Positions 8,101-15,235 of a DNA stretch of 29,362 nt are shown here, in pieces. The DNA is from JBDTRY01 sp039931435 (lineage in GTDB: Bacteria > Acidobacteriota > Thermoanaerobaculia > Gp7-AA8): the NCBI GenBank assembly GCA_039931435.1, contig JBDTRY010000022.1, positions 1 through 29,362 on the forward strand, given 5' to 3'. The notes under the pieces were generated by a model, which did no database searches, was not told the origin of the DNA, and saw only the letters and a program-made list of their open reading frames with translations. A program made the translations under genes and the position numbers. Numbering within the stretch: position 1 is the stretch's first letter; each line of letters begins with the position of its first letter.

Positions 8101-9798
8101 GTTCCTACCCTCGGCATTCGTAATTCGGGGCGGTTCGTTGAATCCTGCCAGGAGCAGCCGGTCCCCGTCGCTGAGAAGTTCGACGCTCCCCACTGACCCG
8201 GTCTCGTTTCGCGCGAGCTGCGACTGCAGCGCCGAAAGGCAGGCCAGGAATCGATACAGAGCGCCACCACTGATATGGTTGCCGTCCGCCAGAAAGCCTG
8301 CACGGCGCCCGTCCTCTGTGATCAGGATCGTCAGTTCAGCGCCGGTACCATACCGGCGAGCCTCCTCTTCGCTCAACTCCGCTATTCGAATGATCCGAAT
8401 CGGAAATTGCCTGCAAGCGACCGCGGCTCTAACCGAGGGTACGCGTGCAGACAGGTCACTGAGATACGTGCCGCTGATCCTGGTCTCGGAGATGGCAAGT
8501 TCCAGGCGCGAGCGCAACTGCTCGAAATTCTCAGAAAGACTCAGGTCGATTGGCAGCGGGACGACACTGGCAAAGAATCGATCCATCGGGTTCGCGCTCG
8601 ATACGATTCCATCTGGAACCCAGGCGAGCGTGAAGTGCTCGCGCCCTTCCAGCCTGGCTATCAACACTGCCACGCTGGCGATCAGCGCATCCGTTCGACT
8701 GGCATCAAAGCCGGCAGGAGGATTGAACGTCTGCCAGAGGGATCCGTCAGCGACGTTCGTCTCCGTCTCGAACGACAGGGCGATCGGCTCAGCGCGTTCG
8801 ATCCGTTTCCGCCAGAAATCCTCATGCCGGGAAATCTCGCCCACGCGTTCGCTCAGCCCGGCGAGGGATTCGCTGTTGATTCGCGGCAGAACGTCGCCCG
8901 GACGGAGACCGGACTCAACCAGCAATCGACCGACGTCGACGCCGTCGCCCTCGAGATTCGTCAAACGGCTGATCCGGATCGCGTCTTCCGCGCAACGAAC
9001 AGTCAGTGACTGCGAATCGAAGGCCTGGATTCCACCGGGCTTCAACCGCCCCTCGGCCTGGACAACATTCGCTTCTCTGGCCAGAAGCAGGCTCCCTCCG
9101 AGATCGATTTTGGGCAGAACGAGCGGATTGGGATATGGCCCGAAGTCCAGCGCCCGAACCATCCGCTGCAGAACATCGGCGGGTTGGCTCCAGTCGAGAA
9201 GGCCCGCCGCGATGGGCCGCCTGTCTCTACTGAAGTAGTTCCGTCGCGAAAGTTCCTGCGGCACCGGACGAAGATTGCCGGCCTCGATCAGGCCGAGCAA
9301 CTCGTCGAAGGCCTCGAGTCCCTCCTGGTAACAGCGAGCGTTGAGAGTGAATGCGGTCTCGTCCGGGGCGACCGGGAATCGTCGCGCCACGAGAACTGGT
9401 CCCGTATCCGCCCCCGCCGTCATCTCGTGCCATGTGACTCCGTGCTCGGTCTCACCGTTGAGCAGCGCCCAGGCCGGTACATTCAGCCCAGCGTATTCAG
9501 GCAGCGGCCCGTCATGGAAATTGATGGCGCCCCGACGAGGGAGAGCGAGGACCGCGCCCGACAGAATCTTCAAATTGGTGATACTGAAAAGGAAAGCGAA
9601 CGTGGGAACGCCAGGCAGCGCAGCGACATCGTCCAGGCAGGTAACTCCCGCGTTCCGGCACCATTCTCTGATTCGAGCGTCCTCGGACACGACGGCCCGG
9701 ATCGTGTGTCCCCGCGAGAGAATCGACTGACAACACTGAACAACCAGCGACTGCTCGCCAATCACTACGCAACTGAAAGTCAGAGGGTCCTCAGTCAT
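5125..9798 (-). CDS. NRPS: formyltransferase, partial C, A split by luciferase-like monooxygenase, PCP
   Basis: This 1557-residue protein has five visible parts. Residues 1-290 are a formyltransferase with the catalytic set Asn93, His95 (AINFHDGPLPEY) and Asp131 (ADTG). Residues about 325-530 resemble the C-terminal half of a condensation domain without HHxxxDG. Adenylation starts near 560, with TSGSTGRPKG at 714-723 and FDIS at 757-760. At about 795-1150 it is interrupted by a luciferase-like FMN monooxygenase of the MupA/Atu3671 type. Adenylation then resumes with NMYGPTE, YRTGDL and NGKIDRRSL to about 1440, and a carrier domain ends the protein (GGHS, Ser1492). Aligned to GrsA, the specificity residues read DILQLGMVWK, eight of ten identical to the published glycine code. 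The product is probably a formylated, oxidised Gly starter. No thioesterase follows. It is the last gene of the PKS/NRPS group; ATG 9798 has GGAG 12 bases upstream. Confidence 0.93.
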   Translation of the reverse strand: MTEDPLTFSCVVIGEQSLVVQCCQSILSRGHTIRAVVSEDARIREWCRNAGVTCLDDVAALPGVPTFAFLFSITNLKILSGAVLALPRRGAINFHDGPLPEYAGLNVPAWALLNGETEHGVTWHEMTAGADTGPVLVARRFPVAPDETAFTLNARCYQEGLEAFDELLGLIEAGNLRPVPQELSRRNYFSRDRRPIAAGLLDWSQPADVLQRMVRALDFGPYPNPLVLPKIDLGGSLLLAREANVVQAEGRLKPGGIQAFDSQSLTVRCAEDAIRISRLTNLEGDGVDVGRLLVESGLRPGDVLPRINSESLAGLSERVGEISRHEDFWRKRIERAEPIALSFETETNVADGSLWQTFNPPAGFDASRTDALIASVAVLIARLEGREHFTLAWVPDGIVSSANPMDRFFASVVPLPIDLSLSENFEQLRSRLELAISETRISGTYLSDLSARVPSVRAAVACRQFPIRIIRIAELSEEEARRYGTGAELTILITEDGRRAGFLADGNHISGGALYRFLACLSALQSQLARNETGSVGSVELLSDGDRLLLAGFNEPPRITNAEGRNIHQLFERQAALTPERQAAVFEGRSMSYRELNEAANRLGRRLQKSGLKSGELAGVMVGRSLDMLVSLLAVLKTGAAYVPLDPVYPVARLAHMIEDAGLQIVITQREFAGSIPGGEKVVLEDVHDELRQDEAGNINVPVTASDLAYVIYTSGSTGRPKGVMVEHRNVNNFFDGMDAGLGTEPGVWLAVTSISFDISVLELFWTLARGFTVVIHADPLGQGGEAKRPAGRKIEFGFFYWNVAGEESEQDPEKYRLLLDGARYADSHGFNAVWNPERHFNAFGGLFPNPSVTCAALATITRNVSLRAGSCVVPLHSPIRIAEEWAVVDNLSNGRVGISIAAGWAPPDFAIRPENFAEAKKVMFESAEVVRRLWRGENVDFPGPSGTVSVRTLPRPIQKELPLWVTTAGNVDTFIQAGRAGHNLLTHLLGQSVEELAGKVRAYHQARSAAGHSGSGVVSLMLHTFIGPDAGDVERTVREPLKAYLKSAMFLVKAAAWQFPTFKKLSEEQGKTLDEFLAQVSDEDLDALLEFAFQRYFRSSGLFGTPDDCLAMVEKVAEAGVDEIACLIDFGIDTGVVLDHLPYLNMLRESANREGEIRNTIADPVDHSLPSLFVRHGVTHFQCTPSMAMMLVSDRDAASGLATLKHMLVGGEALTPDLARSLTTLVGGRVTNMYGPTETTVWSSCDDIHPETTSASNTVSIGRPLANQTIYVLDQQRQLLPPGVAGELFIGGAGVVRGYWQQPELTAERFPADPFRVEGSGHMYRTGDLGRHLPDGRIEYLGRLDQQVKIRGYRVELGEIESLLAGHKSLSEAAVLLREDVPGDQRLVAYVCAAERRDISDEGLKRWLRTELPEFMVPATYVHLDSLPRTPNGKIDRRSLPAPKAPQLLSLPKERRPRDEFEELVASIWQNALGVPEVERRANFFDIGGHSLLVVQVLNELRKSVMKPVKMTDLFKYTTVEALAGFISDAGDGVSAPDRARKRAEARRASFDRRRK

Positions 9799-9945
9799 TC
9801 GTCAATTCTGCTCCAGTCCATTGTTACCCGGAAGGGTGACAGGCCACCGGTGGAACTGGCTCGTTCCGGATCAAACCGGATTCATGAACTCAGCCATCGG
9901 ATCAGGCAACGACGGGCCAGGTACGCGGGGCCCGGGGTTTCACGG

Positions 9946-10839
9946 TCACGCGGTGCGGAACTGCTCGAGGGCAGGGCCTTCGCCCGCCGACCAGTCGACA
10001 GCATTCAGGCCCGCTGCCCAGGTGGCGATGTTGTTCACGATCATGCGTTGATCCGCAGCCTGAGTGATGATGTGATTTGTCCCGGGGTAGAAGTCGACTC
10101 TCAACAGACCGCCAAAATTCACCTTTCTGAAAGAATCCTGAAACTGATCGCGGTAGTTGTAGTGCGGTTCGCCGCCGGTGAAGTTGATGTACATGTTCAC
10201 ACCGCGCTCGACCAGTCTCTGTAGACCTGAAGCGACTTCTTTGCGCGACGGAAATACACGTCTGTAGGCCGGCAATTCCAGGAATTCCTCTGCCACGCCA
10301 TCGACGGGACTCATGGTTGAAGGATTCAACAATTGCCGACGACGACGCTCGAGAAAACGTTTCCAGCGGCTCGGATCCTTGACGACCGGCCAGTACCGTT
10401 CGAAGTAGTAGCGGGGAGTGACATAGCAGTAGCCGTCAATCTGCGCAAATGCCACGACCCTGTCGTCGGCCAGTGCCGCGTTGTACGCAGCATCGGCTCC
10501 GGAGCACAGACCGAAGACGATAAAACGCCGCGTTCCGCGTGTGCGCTGTACGTAGTCCATCACCTCGGAGCATTCCTTACGTGATGTGATCTCGAAGGAC
10601 TCCGTGCTACGTCGCTGGTCGCTGTCGCCGATACCAGAGAAGTCGAAACGCACGGCGAGCATGCCTCGGGTGGCAATCGCGCGGGCAACCTTGACCGAAA
10701 GCCTGCAGCTGCCAACGTGATGCATGACGCCGGAGTTCAGAATGAGGACGGCCGAGCGATCGGGGTCGAATTCAGATGGTTCCGTGACAACGCCGGCGAG
10801 AGGCGTTGGTTCGCCTGCGGTAAATGCCCTTTCTCTCAT
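9946..10839 (-). CDS. Alpha/beta hydrolase with Cys nucleophile elbow (exosortase-associated hydrolase 1-like)
   Basis: This 297-residue alpha/beta-hydrolase-fold protein has an oxyanion-side strand VLILNSGVMHHVG, the common RFDFSGIGDSD block, a nucleophile elbow GLCSG (Cys112 where Ser is usual) and a late His256 (YPGTNHI). Cys nucleophiles are known in dienelactone-hydrolase-like enzymes, and a similar elbow is recalled for hydrolases of exosortase-A exopolysaccharide loci (TIGR03100 type). The frame is open to 10929, but ATG 10839 overlaps the TGA of the upstream hydrolase as ATGA, and homologous sequence begins only there. The gene lies between the two NRPS genes, neither of which has a thioesterase domain. 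Release or editing of carrier-bound intermediates is therefore a reasonable inference, not shown by sequence. Confidence 0.85.
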   Translation of the reverse strand: MRERAFTAGEPTPLAGVVTEPSEFDPDRSAVLILNSGVMHHVGSCRLSVKVARAIATRGMLAVRFDFSGIGDSDQRRSTESFEITSRKECSEVMDYVQRTRGTRRFIVFGLCSGADAAYNAALADDRVVAFAQIDGYCYVTPRYYFERYWPVVKDPSRWKRFLERRRRQLLNPSTMSPVDGVAEEFLELPAYRRVFPSRKEVASGLQRLVERGVNMYINFTGGEPHYNYRDQFQDSFRKVNFGGLLRVDFYPGTNHIITQAADQRMIVNNIATWAAGLNAVDWSAGEGPALEQFRTA

Positions 10840-11630
10840 CGGGTCTCCGGCCCGTTCAACCAGGCCACGATTGCCTGCATGACGGGATGGGGAAGCAGAA
10901 TTCCTCCCACGTTGTCTACGTAGTTCCAATCATGTGGAGCACTCGTATGCAAGTAATGGTATCCGGGATGTGTGCTCCAGGCATCTCGGATCCGCAACGA
11001 ATCGGCATTCTCATGAGAAACGATGTGAAGGACCTCCGACACCGCAGACGGCGGTGCACTAGGCAGATCCAGCTCGTGCAGGCTCTTCCGAAACCGAGCC
11101 GGAATGGAAAAGCCGTTGTAGTGAATCTCGCCATTCTCAGCGACGGAGTTGCCCATGGGAAGTACGTAATCGCTTACACCCGCGGAAATTTCATTCAACA
11201 GCTCAGCTTCATACTGCCGGCCTGAAGCGATCGGATCCCAGAGCACGAGCCGCTCCACGTCTGTCCGCCTCATGCTCGAACCACAGGCTAGAAGAGCCCC
11301 CAGCCTCAGACCCACGACCGAAATACCGGAAACGCCGGAGGTGTCACGCAATTCCTGTATGGCGTCACCGATATCCTGAATCCAGCTCTCGGCGTCGGCC
11401 GTAGTCATGTCGCCGCTGGAATCTCCCGTTCCACGATAGTCGAAGCGCAGCACATGCAGACCGCTTTCGGCAAGCCTGCTCGCCAGGTGGCGGTAGGCTC
11501 GATGGGCACGCATGTATTCCTGACCAAACGGATAGCAGAGGATTACGCCATGCCGTCGGTCAACACTGACCGGGGAGTGATAGACCCCGTAGATAGGCGA
11601 ATCGGAGCGTCCAAAATACATGGGAATCAT
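10836..11630 (-). CDS. Alpha/beta hydrolase-like protein with Arg in nucleophile elbow (exosortase-associated hydrolase 2-like)
   Basis: This 264-residue protein has the alpha/beta hydrolase core: GVILCYPFGQEY, RLAESGLHVLRFDYRGTGDSSG, an elbow at residues 107-111 and a late His233 (APHDW). The elbow reads GLRLG, so the position of the catalytic Ser is Arg109, which argues against normal ester or thioester hydrolysis. A GLRLG elbow is, to my recollection, shared with the exosortase-A system-associated hydrolase 2 group (TIGR03101). It overlaps the Cys-type hydrolase gene by four bases, so the two may be translated together and work as a pair, one catalytic and one not. ATG 11630 is the annotated start, and a second in-frame ATG lies three codons later. 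The upstream ribosome binding site is weak (CAGGACG). Confidence 0.83.
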   Translation of the reverse strand: MIPMYFGRSDSPIYGVYHSPVSVDRRHGVILCYPFGQEYMRAHRAYRHLASRLAESGLHVLRFDYRGTGDSSGDMTTADAESWIQDIGDAIQELRDTSGVSGISVVGLRLGALLACGSSMRRTDVERLVLWDPIASGRQYEAELLNEISAGVSDYVLPMGNSVAENGEIHYNGFSIPARFRKSLHELDLPSAPPSAVSEVLHIVSHENADSLRIRDAWSTHPGYHYLHTSAPHDWNYVDNVGGILLPHPVMQAIVAWLNGPETR

Positions 11631-11957
11631 TGAGGGTTCGTCCTGAGGCCCTGGGCCATCAAGAAACGGGTGCGTCGATTCAAGGTGAGTGACGAGTTCA
11701 TTTTTACCAGAAGGCGGCCTCGGGACCGGGGACCAGGAACGGAATTCTTATCGACCCCCGGACCAAATAGACGGCCATATTTCAGAATCAGCGCGCAACG
11801 AATCGAAACGCTTCCGGTTCTTCCGCGAGGCCGAGTAGCTCAGCGGCGATAACGCCAGCAAATTACCACTCTATTTCGGATTCGACGGCAAGGGAAATGA
11901 CGAAGGGCGATCAGGTAGGCATGCCGACTCGAATCCGCTCAGGCGGACTCAACAGAA
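11631..11957. other. Intergenic stretch, no gene seen
   Basis: These 327 bases lie between the serine-type NRPS and the hydrolase pair, all on the minus strand. No ORF here looks protein-like on either strand. The only structure I support is the hairpin at 11931-11950. The gap is long for an operon interior, so a separate promoter for the hydrolases and the formyl-NRPS could lie here, although no clear promoter motif was found. Confidence 0.5.
11931..11950 (-). terminator. Short hairpin just downstream of NRPS stop
   Basis: GAATCCGC and GCGGACTC form an eight-pair stem with one wobble around a four-base loop, starting eight bases after the NRPS stop codon in the direction of transcription. 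There is no T-run after it, so it may be an attenuator, an RNA-processing hairpin or chance rather than a full intrinsic terminator. Confidence 0.3.
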
Positions 11958-14900
11958 TCAGAAGCCAAGCTTGTCCTTGACCCGCCCGAGGATTCCGGTT
12001 CGGCCTGACGCCGTCTCTACGTCCCCCTCGGGATAGCCGGCCGGCAGTCGCGCGGCCAGTTGCTCGAGTGAGTTCAGAATGAGATCCCGGGGATTGAAAC
12101 GAACCCCGAACGCCCGCTCGACATGAAAGATGACCTGCATGGCCAGCAACGAGTGGCCGCCTACCTCGAAGAAGTTGCTGTCCGCACTGATGGCCACGCC
12201 ACGCAGAGCTTCACGCCAGATCTCCGCCAGCCGCTTTTCGTTTCTGGTACGCGGGGCAACGATGGTTCGCTCCAGCCGGGAGTGTTCGAGGGGATCGGGC
12301 AATGCCGCCCGATCGATTTTTCCATTGGCCAGCAAGGGAATGGCTTCCACCTCCACGAAAAGCTGGGGAATCATGTGTTCCGGCAGGTACTCGCGCAACT
12401 GGCGGCGAAGCTCGGTATTCGTGAGCGGATGATGGTTCGAGAAGCGAACGTAGGCGACGAGCCGCCTGTCCAGAGCACTGTATTCGCGGGCCATCACCAC
12501 TGCCTCGGCGAGAGCGGGATGACGAACCAGGACAGACTCGATCTCGCCGAGCTCGATGCGGTGGCCGCGAATCTTCACCTGATGGTCCGTGCGCCCCAGA
12601 TATTCGACGACTCCGTCGTTCAGCCATCGTGCGCGATCCCCGGTGCGGTACATCGTCCCCCCGGTGAGGGCATCGGTGATGAAACGTTCGCTCGTGAGCG
12701 CCGGGCGGGAGACATAGCCGGCTCCCACCTGCACTCCGCCGATGTACAGCTCTCCCGGCATGCCAATGGGAACCTGGCGAAGCTGCCCGTCGAGAACGTA
12801 GAGCTGCGTGTTGGCCACGGGCTTTCCGATGGGCACGGTGAGGCGCCCGTCGTGGCTCCGGCACTCCCAGTAGCTCACTTCAATAGCCGTCTCTGTCGGG
12901 CCGTAGAGATTGGCCAGGCGCGCATGCGGCAGCCGCGCAAAGAACCTATCCACGACGTCCGCCGGCAGACTCTCCCCCGAGGCGATCACCAGACGGAGCG
13001 AGGAACAATCTTCAATGCCGTTCTCCTCGAGAAAGATGCGCAGCATCGACGGAACGAAATGCATCACCGTCACGCCAGCCTCCCGGATGAGCTCAGCGAG
13101 ATAGCGGGCATCGCCGTGCCCGCCCGGTTTCGAGACGACAAGAGTGGCTCCGGTGATGAGCGGCCAGAAGAACTCCCAGACCGAGATGTCGAAGCTGTAC
13201 GGAGTCTTCTGCATGACCCGATCGTCTTCGCTCAACGCAAACTCTGCCTGCCCCCAGAGCAGTCGGTTGATGATTCCCCGATGGGCGTTGATCGCGCCCT
13301 TCGGACGTCCGGTCGATCCCGACGTGAAGATGACGTAGGCGGGGTCATCGGAGGTGCCGATCAGTTCGAATTCACCGTCCGAGTCAGGGTCGGGCCGAAC
13401 ATCAGAATCGTCGATAAAAAGAAGTTGAACGCCGTCAGGCAAAGTCAGGCCGGCGGACTGAATCTCCGAGGGGCGGCTGACAACGACGGACATGTGCGCG
13501 TCTTCACACATATCGGCCAGGCGTTTTGACGGATAGGTGGGATCGAGCGGAACCCACGCTCCGCCGCTGTAAGCGATTCCTACCAGCGCAGTGACAAGTT
13601 CGAGACTTCGCTCCAGACAGACCCCGACGAGTGACCCGGGACCGACGCCCATCGATCGCAGCTGCAACGCCAATCTGCGCGCCCGGGCATCGAGGTCGCG
13701 GTAGCTGAGCGCTTTCTTCTCGAACACCACTGCCGTTCGTTCAGCGGACTGGAGTGCCTGGCGGCGTACCAGATCGCCGAGCCGCAGTCCGCCTTCGAAC
13801 GGAACAGACGTAGCATTCCACCCGGCCAGTAACGCACGCTCGCTCTCCAGAAGAATGGGCAGGTCATCAATGCGGCCATCCGGACAGGAAGCGGCCTCGC
13901 CCGCCAGCAGCAGATACCGCTCCACCAGACGCTGCACCGTGGAAGCCGCGAAGAGATCCGTGCTGTACCAGACGAGGCCGTCGATGCCCGTACCGTTTTC
14001 CCAGAGCCAGAAGTGGAGGTCGTACATGGCCCCCCCGCTGTGGGTCCGCATATCCTTCAGTTCCAGGCCTTCCAGCTCCAGCACCACGGGAGGGGCCTGT
14101 AGAACAAATCCGACCTGAAACAGCGGGTTCCTGCTCGGGTCGCGCCGAAGTTGAACCAGATCGACGATCGCCTCCAGTGGAACGTCTTGATTTTCAAGGG
14201 ACTCGAGCATGACCATTTTGATCGAGTGCGTGAGGTCCCGGAATGTTTCTGAGCCGGAGAATCGGGATGCAATGGGCAGGGTATTGATGAAGCAACCCAC
14301 GACCCTTTCCAGATCCTCTTCATCGCCACGGTTGGCGAAAGGAACGCCGATGATCACGTCAGGCTGTCCGCTGAGACGGTGCATGAGGGCACTCAGCGCG
14401 CCGAGCATGACCGTAAAGAGTGACACCCCTTCAGCCCGTGCGAACTTTCGGGTGCTGGCCGCGGACTCTTCGTCGACGGTGAAGCGCAGCTCCGCCCCGT
14501 TGCTGGACTGAAACGTCGGACGCGGGAAATCCGCAGGCAACTCCAGTACACCGGAGCAACCTTCGAGCCTCTTCCGCCAGACCGAGAGCTTGCGCTCCAT
14601 CTCCGGATCGCTCCAATGCTCGTTGAGCCAGACCGAGTAGTCGGCGAACTGGAACTCCGGCTCAGGCAGCGCTGTCCCGGTTTCCCTCTTGAACTGCGTG
14701 TAAAGCGTACTCAGTTCCCGGATACACTGCCCCAGCGAAAGATGATCGATGACGATGTGATGGAACACCAACACCAGCAGGGCTACGTCACCGTTGAAAC
14801 GCTCCAGCCGCATGCGCACCAGAGGGCCTTGCTCCAGATCGAAGGGCTGCGCGGCGAATGCGTGAGCGCGAGCCTTCAGGTCCGGATCCTGGCCGGCGTC

Positions 14901-15167
14901 CACCAGTTCGCTTCGCAGGTCAGGTAGGGCATCCGATCGCACAAGTTGAACGAGTCTCCCGGCCCGTTCTGCAAACACCGTCCGAAGAATCTCATGACGA
15001 TGGACGAGCGTCGTGAATGCACGCTCCAGAGCAGTGGCGTCAAGCGGGCCCCGTATCCTGAAAGCTACCGGAATGTTGTATGCCGAGCTGGCGGGATCCA
15101 TCCTGTAGATGAACCACAAGGCCTCCTGCGTCGGTGTCGCAGGGAACTCGAACAGGTCACGAGACAT
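11958..15167 (-). CDS. NRPS module C-A-PCP, predicted serine
   Basis: This 1069-residue single-module NRPS has condensation at about 8-450, adenylation at about 465-960 and a carrier domain at about 970-1040. The condensation core motif is HHIVIDH (136-142): His137 and Asp141 are kept, but the last Gly of HHxxxDG is His142. Adenylation motifs are TSGSTGRPKG (615-624), FDIS (659-662), NLYGPTE, YRTGDR and NGKIDRAAL. Specificity residues aligned to GrsA read DIWHISLIEK, which best fits the serine code DVWHLSLIDK (seven of ten identical, the rest conservative). The carrier Ser is 1006 (GGHSLLAM). There is no epimerase or thioesterase. ATG 15167 has a CAGGAA-type ribosome binding site. It follows the PKS gene by 68 bases, so it probably condenses serine with the PKS-bound acyl chain. 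Confidence 0.93.
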   Translation of the reverse strand: MSRDLFEFPATPTQEALWFIYRMDPASSAYNIPVAFRIRGPLDATALERAFTTLVHRHEILRTVFAERAGRLVQLVRSDALPDLRSELVDAGQDPDLKARAHAFAAQPFDLEQGPLVRMRLERFNGDVALLVLVFHHIVIDHLSLGQCIRELSTLYTQFKRETGTALPEPEFQFADYSVWLNEHWSDPEMERKLSVWRKRLEGCSGVLELPADFPRPTFQSSNGAELRFTVDEESAASTRKFARAEGVSLFTVMLGALSALMHRLSGQPDVIIGVPFANRGDEEDLERVVGCFINTLPIASRFSGSETFRDLTHSIKMVMLESLENQDVPLEAIVDLVQLRRDPSRNPLFQVGFVLQAPPVVLELEGLELKDMRTHSGGAMYDLHFWLWENGTGIDGLVWYSTDLFAASTVQRLVERYLLLAGEAASCPDGRIDDLPILLESERALLAGWNATSVPFEGGLRLGDLVRRQALQSAERTAVVFEKKALSYRDLDARARRLALQLRSMGVGPGSLVGVCLERSLELVTALVGIAYSGGAWVPLDPTYPSKRLADMCEDAHMSVVVSRPSEIQSAGLTLPDGVQLLFIDDSDVRPDPDSDGEFELIGTSDDPAYVIFTSGSTGRPKGAINAHRGIINRLLWGQAEFALSEDDRVMQKTPYSFDISVWEFFWPLITGATLVVSKPGGHGDARYLAELIREAGVTVMHFVPSMLRIFLEENGIEDCSSLRLVIASGESLPADVVDRFFARLPHARLANLYGPTETAIEVSYWECRSHDGRLTVPIGKPVANTQLYVLDGQLRQVPIGMPGELYIGGVQVGAGYVSRPALTSERFITDALTGGTMYRTGDRARWLNDGVVEYLGRTDHQVKIRGHRIELGEIESVLVRHPALAEAVVMAREYSALDRRLVAYVRFSNHHPLTNTELRRQLREYLPEHMIPQLFVEVEAIPLLANGKIDRAALPDPLEHSRLERTIVAPRTRNEKRLAEIWREALRGVAISADSNFFEVGGHSLLAMQVIFHVERAFGVRFNPRDLILNSLEQLAARLPAGYPEGDVETASGRTGILGRVKDKLGF

Positions 15168-15235
15168 CGGGCCCGAGTTCCTGAGCCCGGTGACACATTC
15201 TCGGGCGACTGTGAACGCAGCGTGCTTCTCGAGTG

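Noticed and set aside
8099..9238. Long plus-strand frame opposite the formyl-NRPS
   Set aside because: It is rich in Arg and Ser with no recognisable motif, lying antisense to a well-supported domain-rich gene. The same holds for 12123-13529, 17207-18160, 19511-20248 and 26811-27926.
9799..9945. Short palindromes (for example TCCGG...CCGGA) between the hydrolase and the formyl-NRPS
   Set aside because: They are short and expected by chance in GC-rich DNA; no terminator or promoter pattern accompanies them.
10840..10929. N-terminal extension of the Cys-type hydrolase
   Set aside because: It overlaps the coding end of the upstream hydrolase; the ATGA junction at 10836-10839 gives a better start and the extension resembles no hydrolase sequence.
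11829..11846. tRNA-like start (GGCCGAGTAGCTCAG)
   Set aside because: The D-arm cannot pair properly, no matching 3' acceptor strand (CTCGGCC) or TTCGA loop in register follows, and no anticodon arm forms. It is probably chance.
15136..15192. GC-rich partial inverted repeat before the Ser-NRPS start
   Set aside because: Only about five strong pairs with a loop that contains the ribosome binding region; too weak to call a regulatory hairpin.
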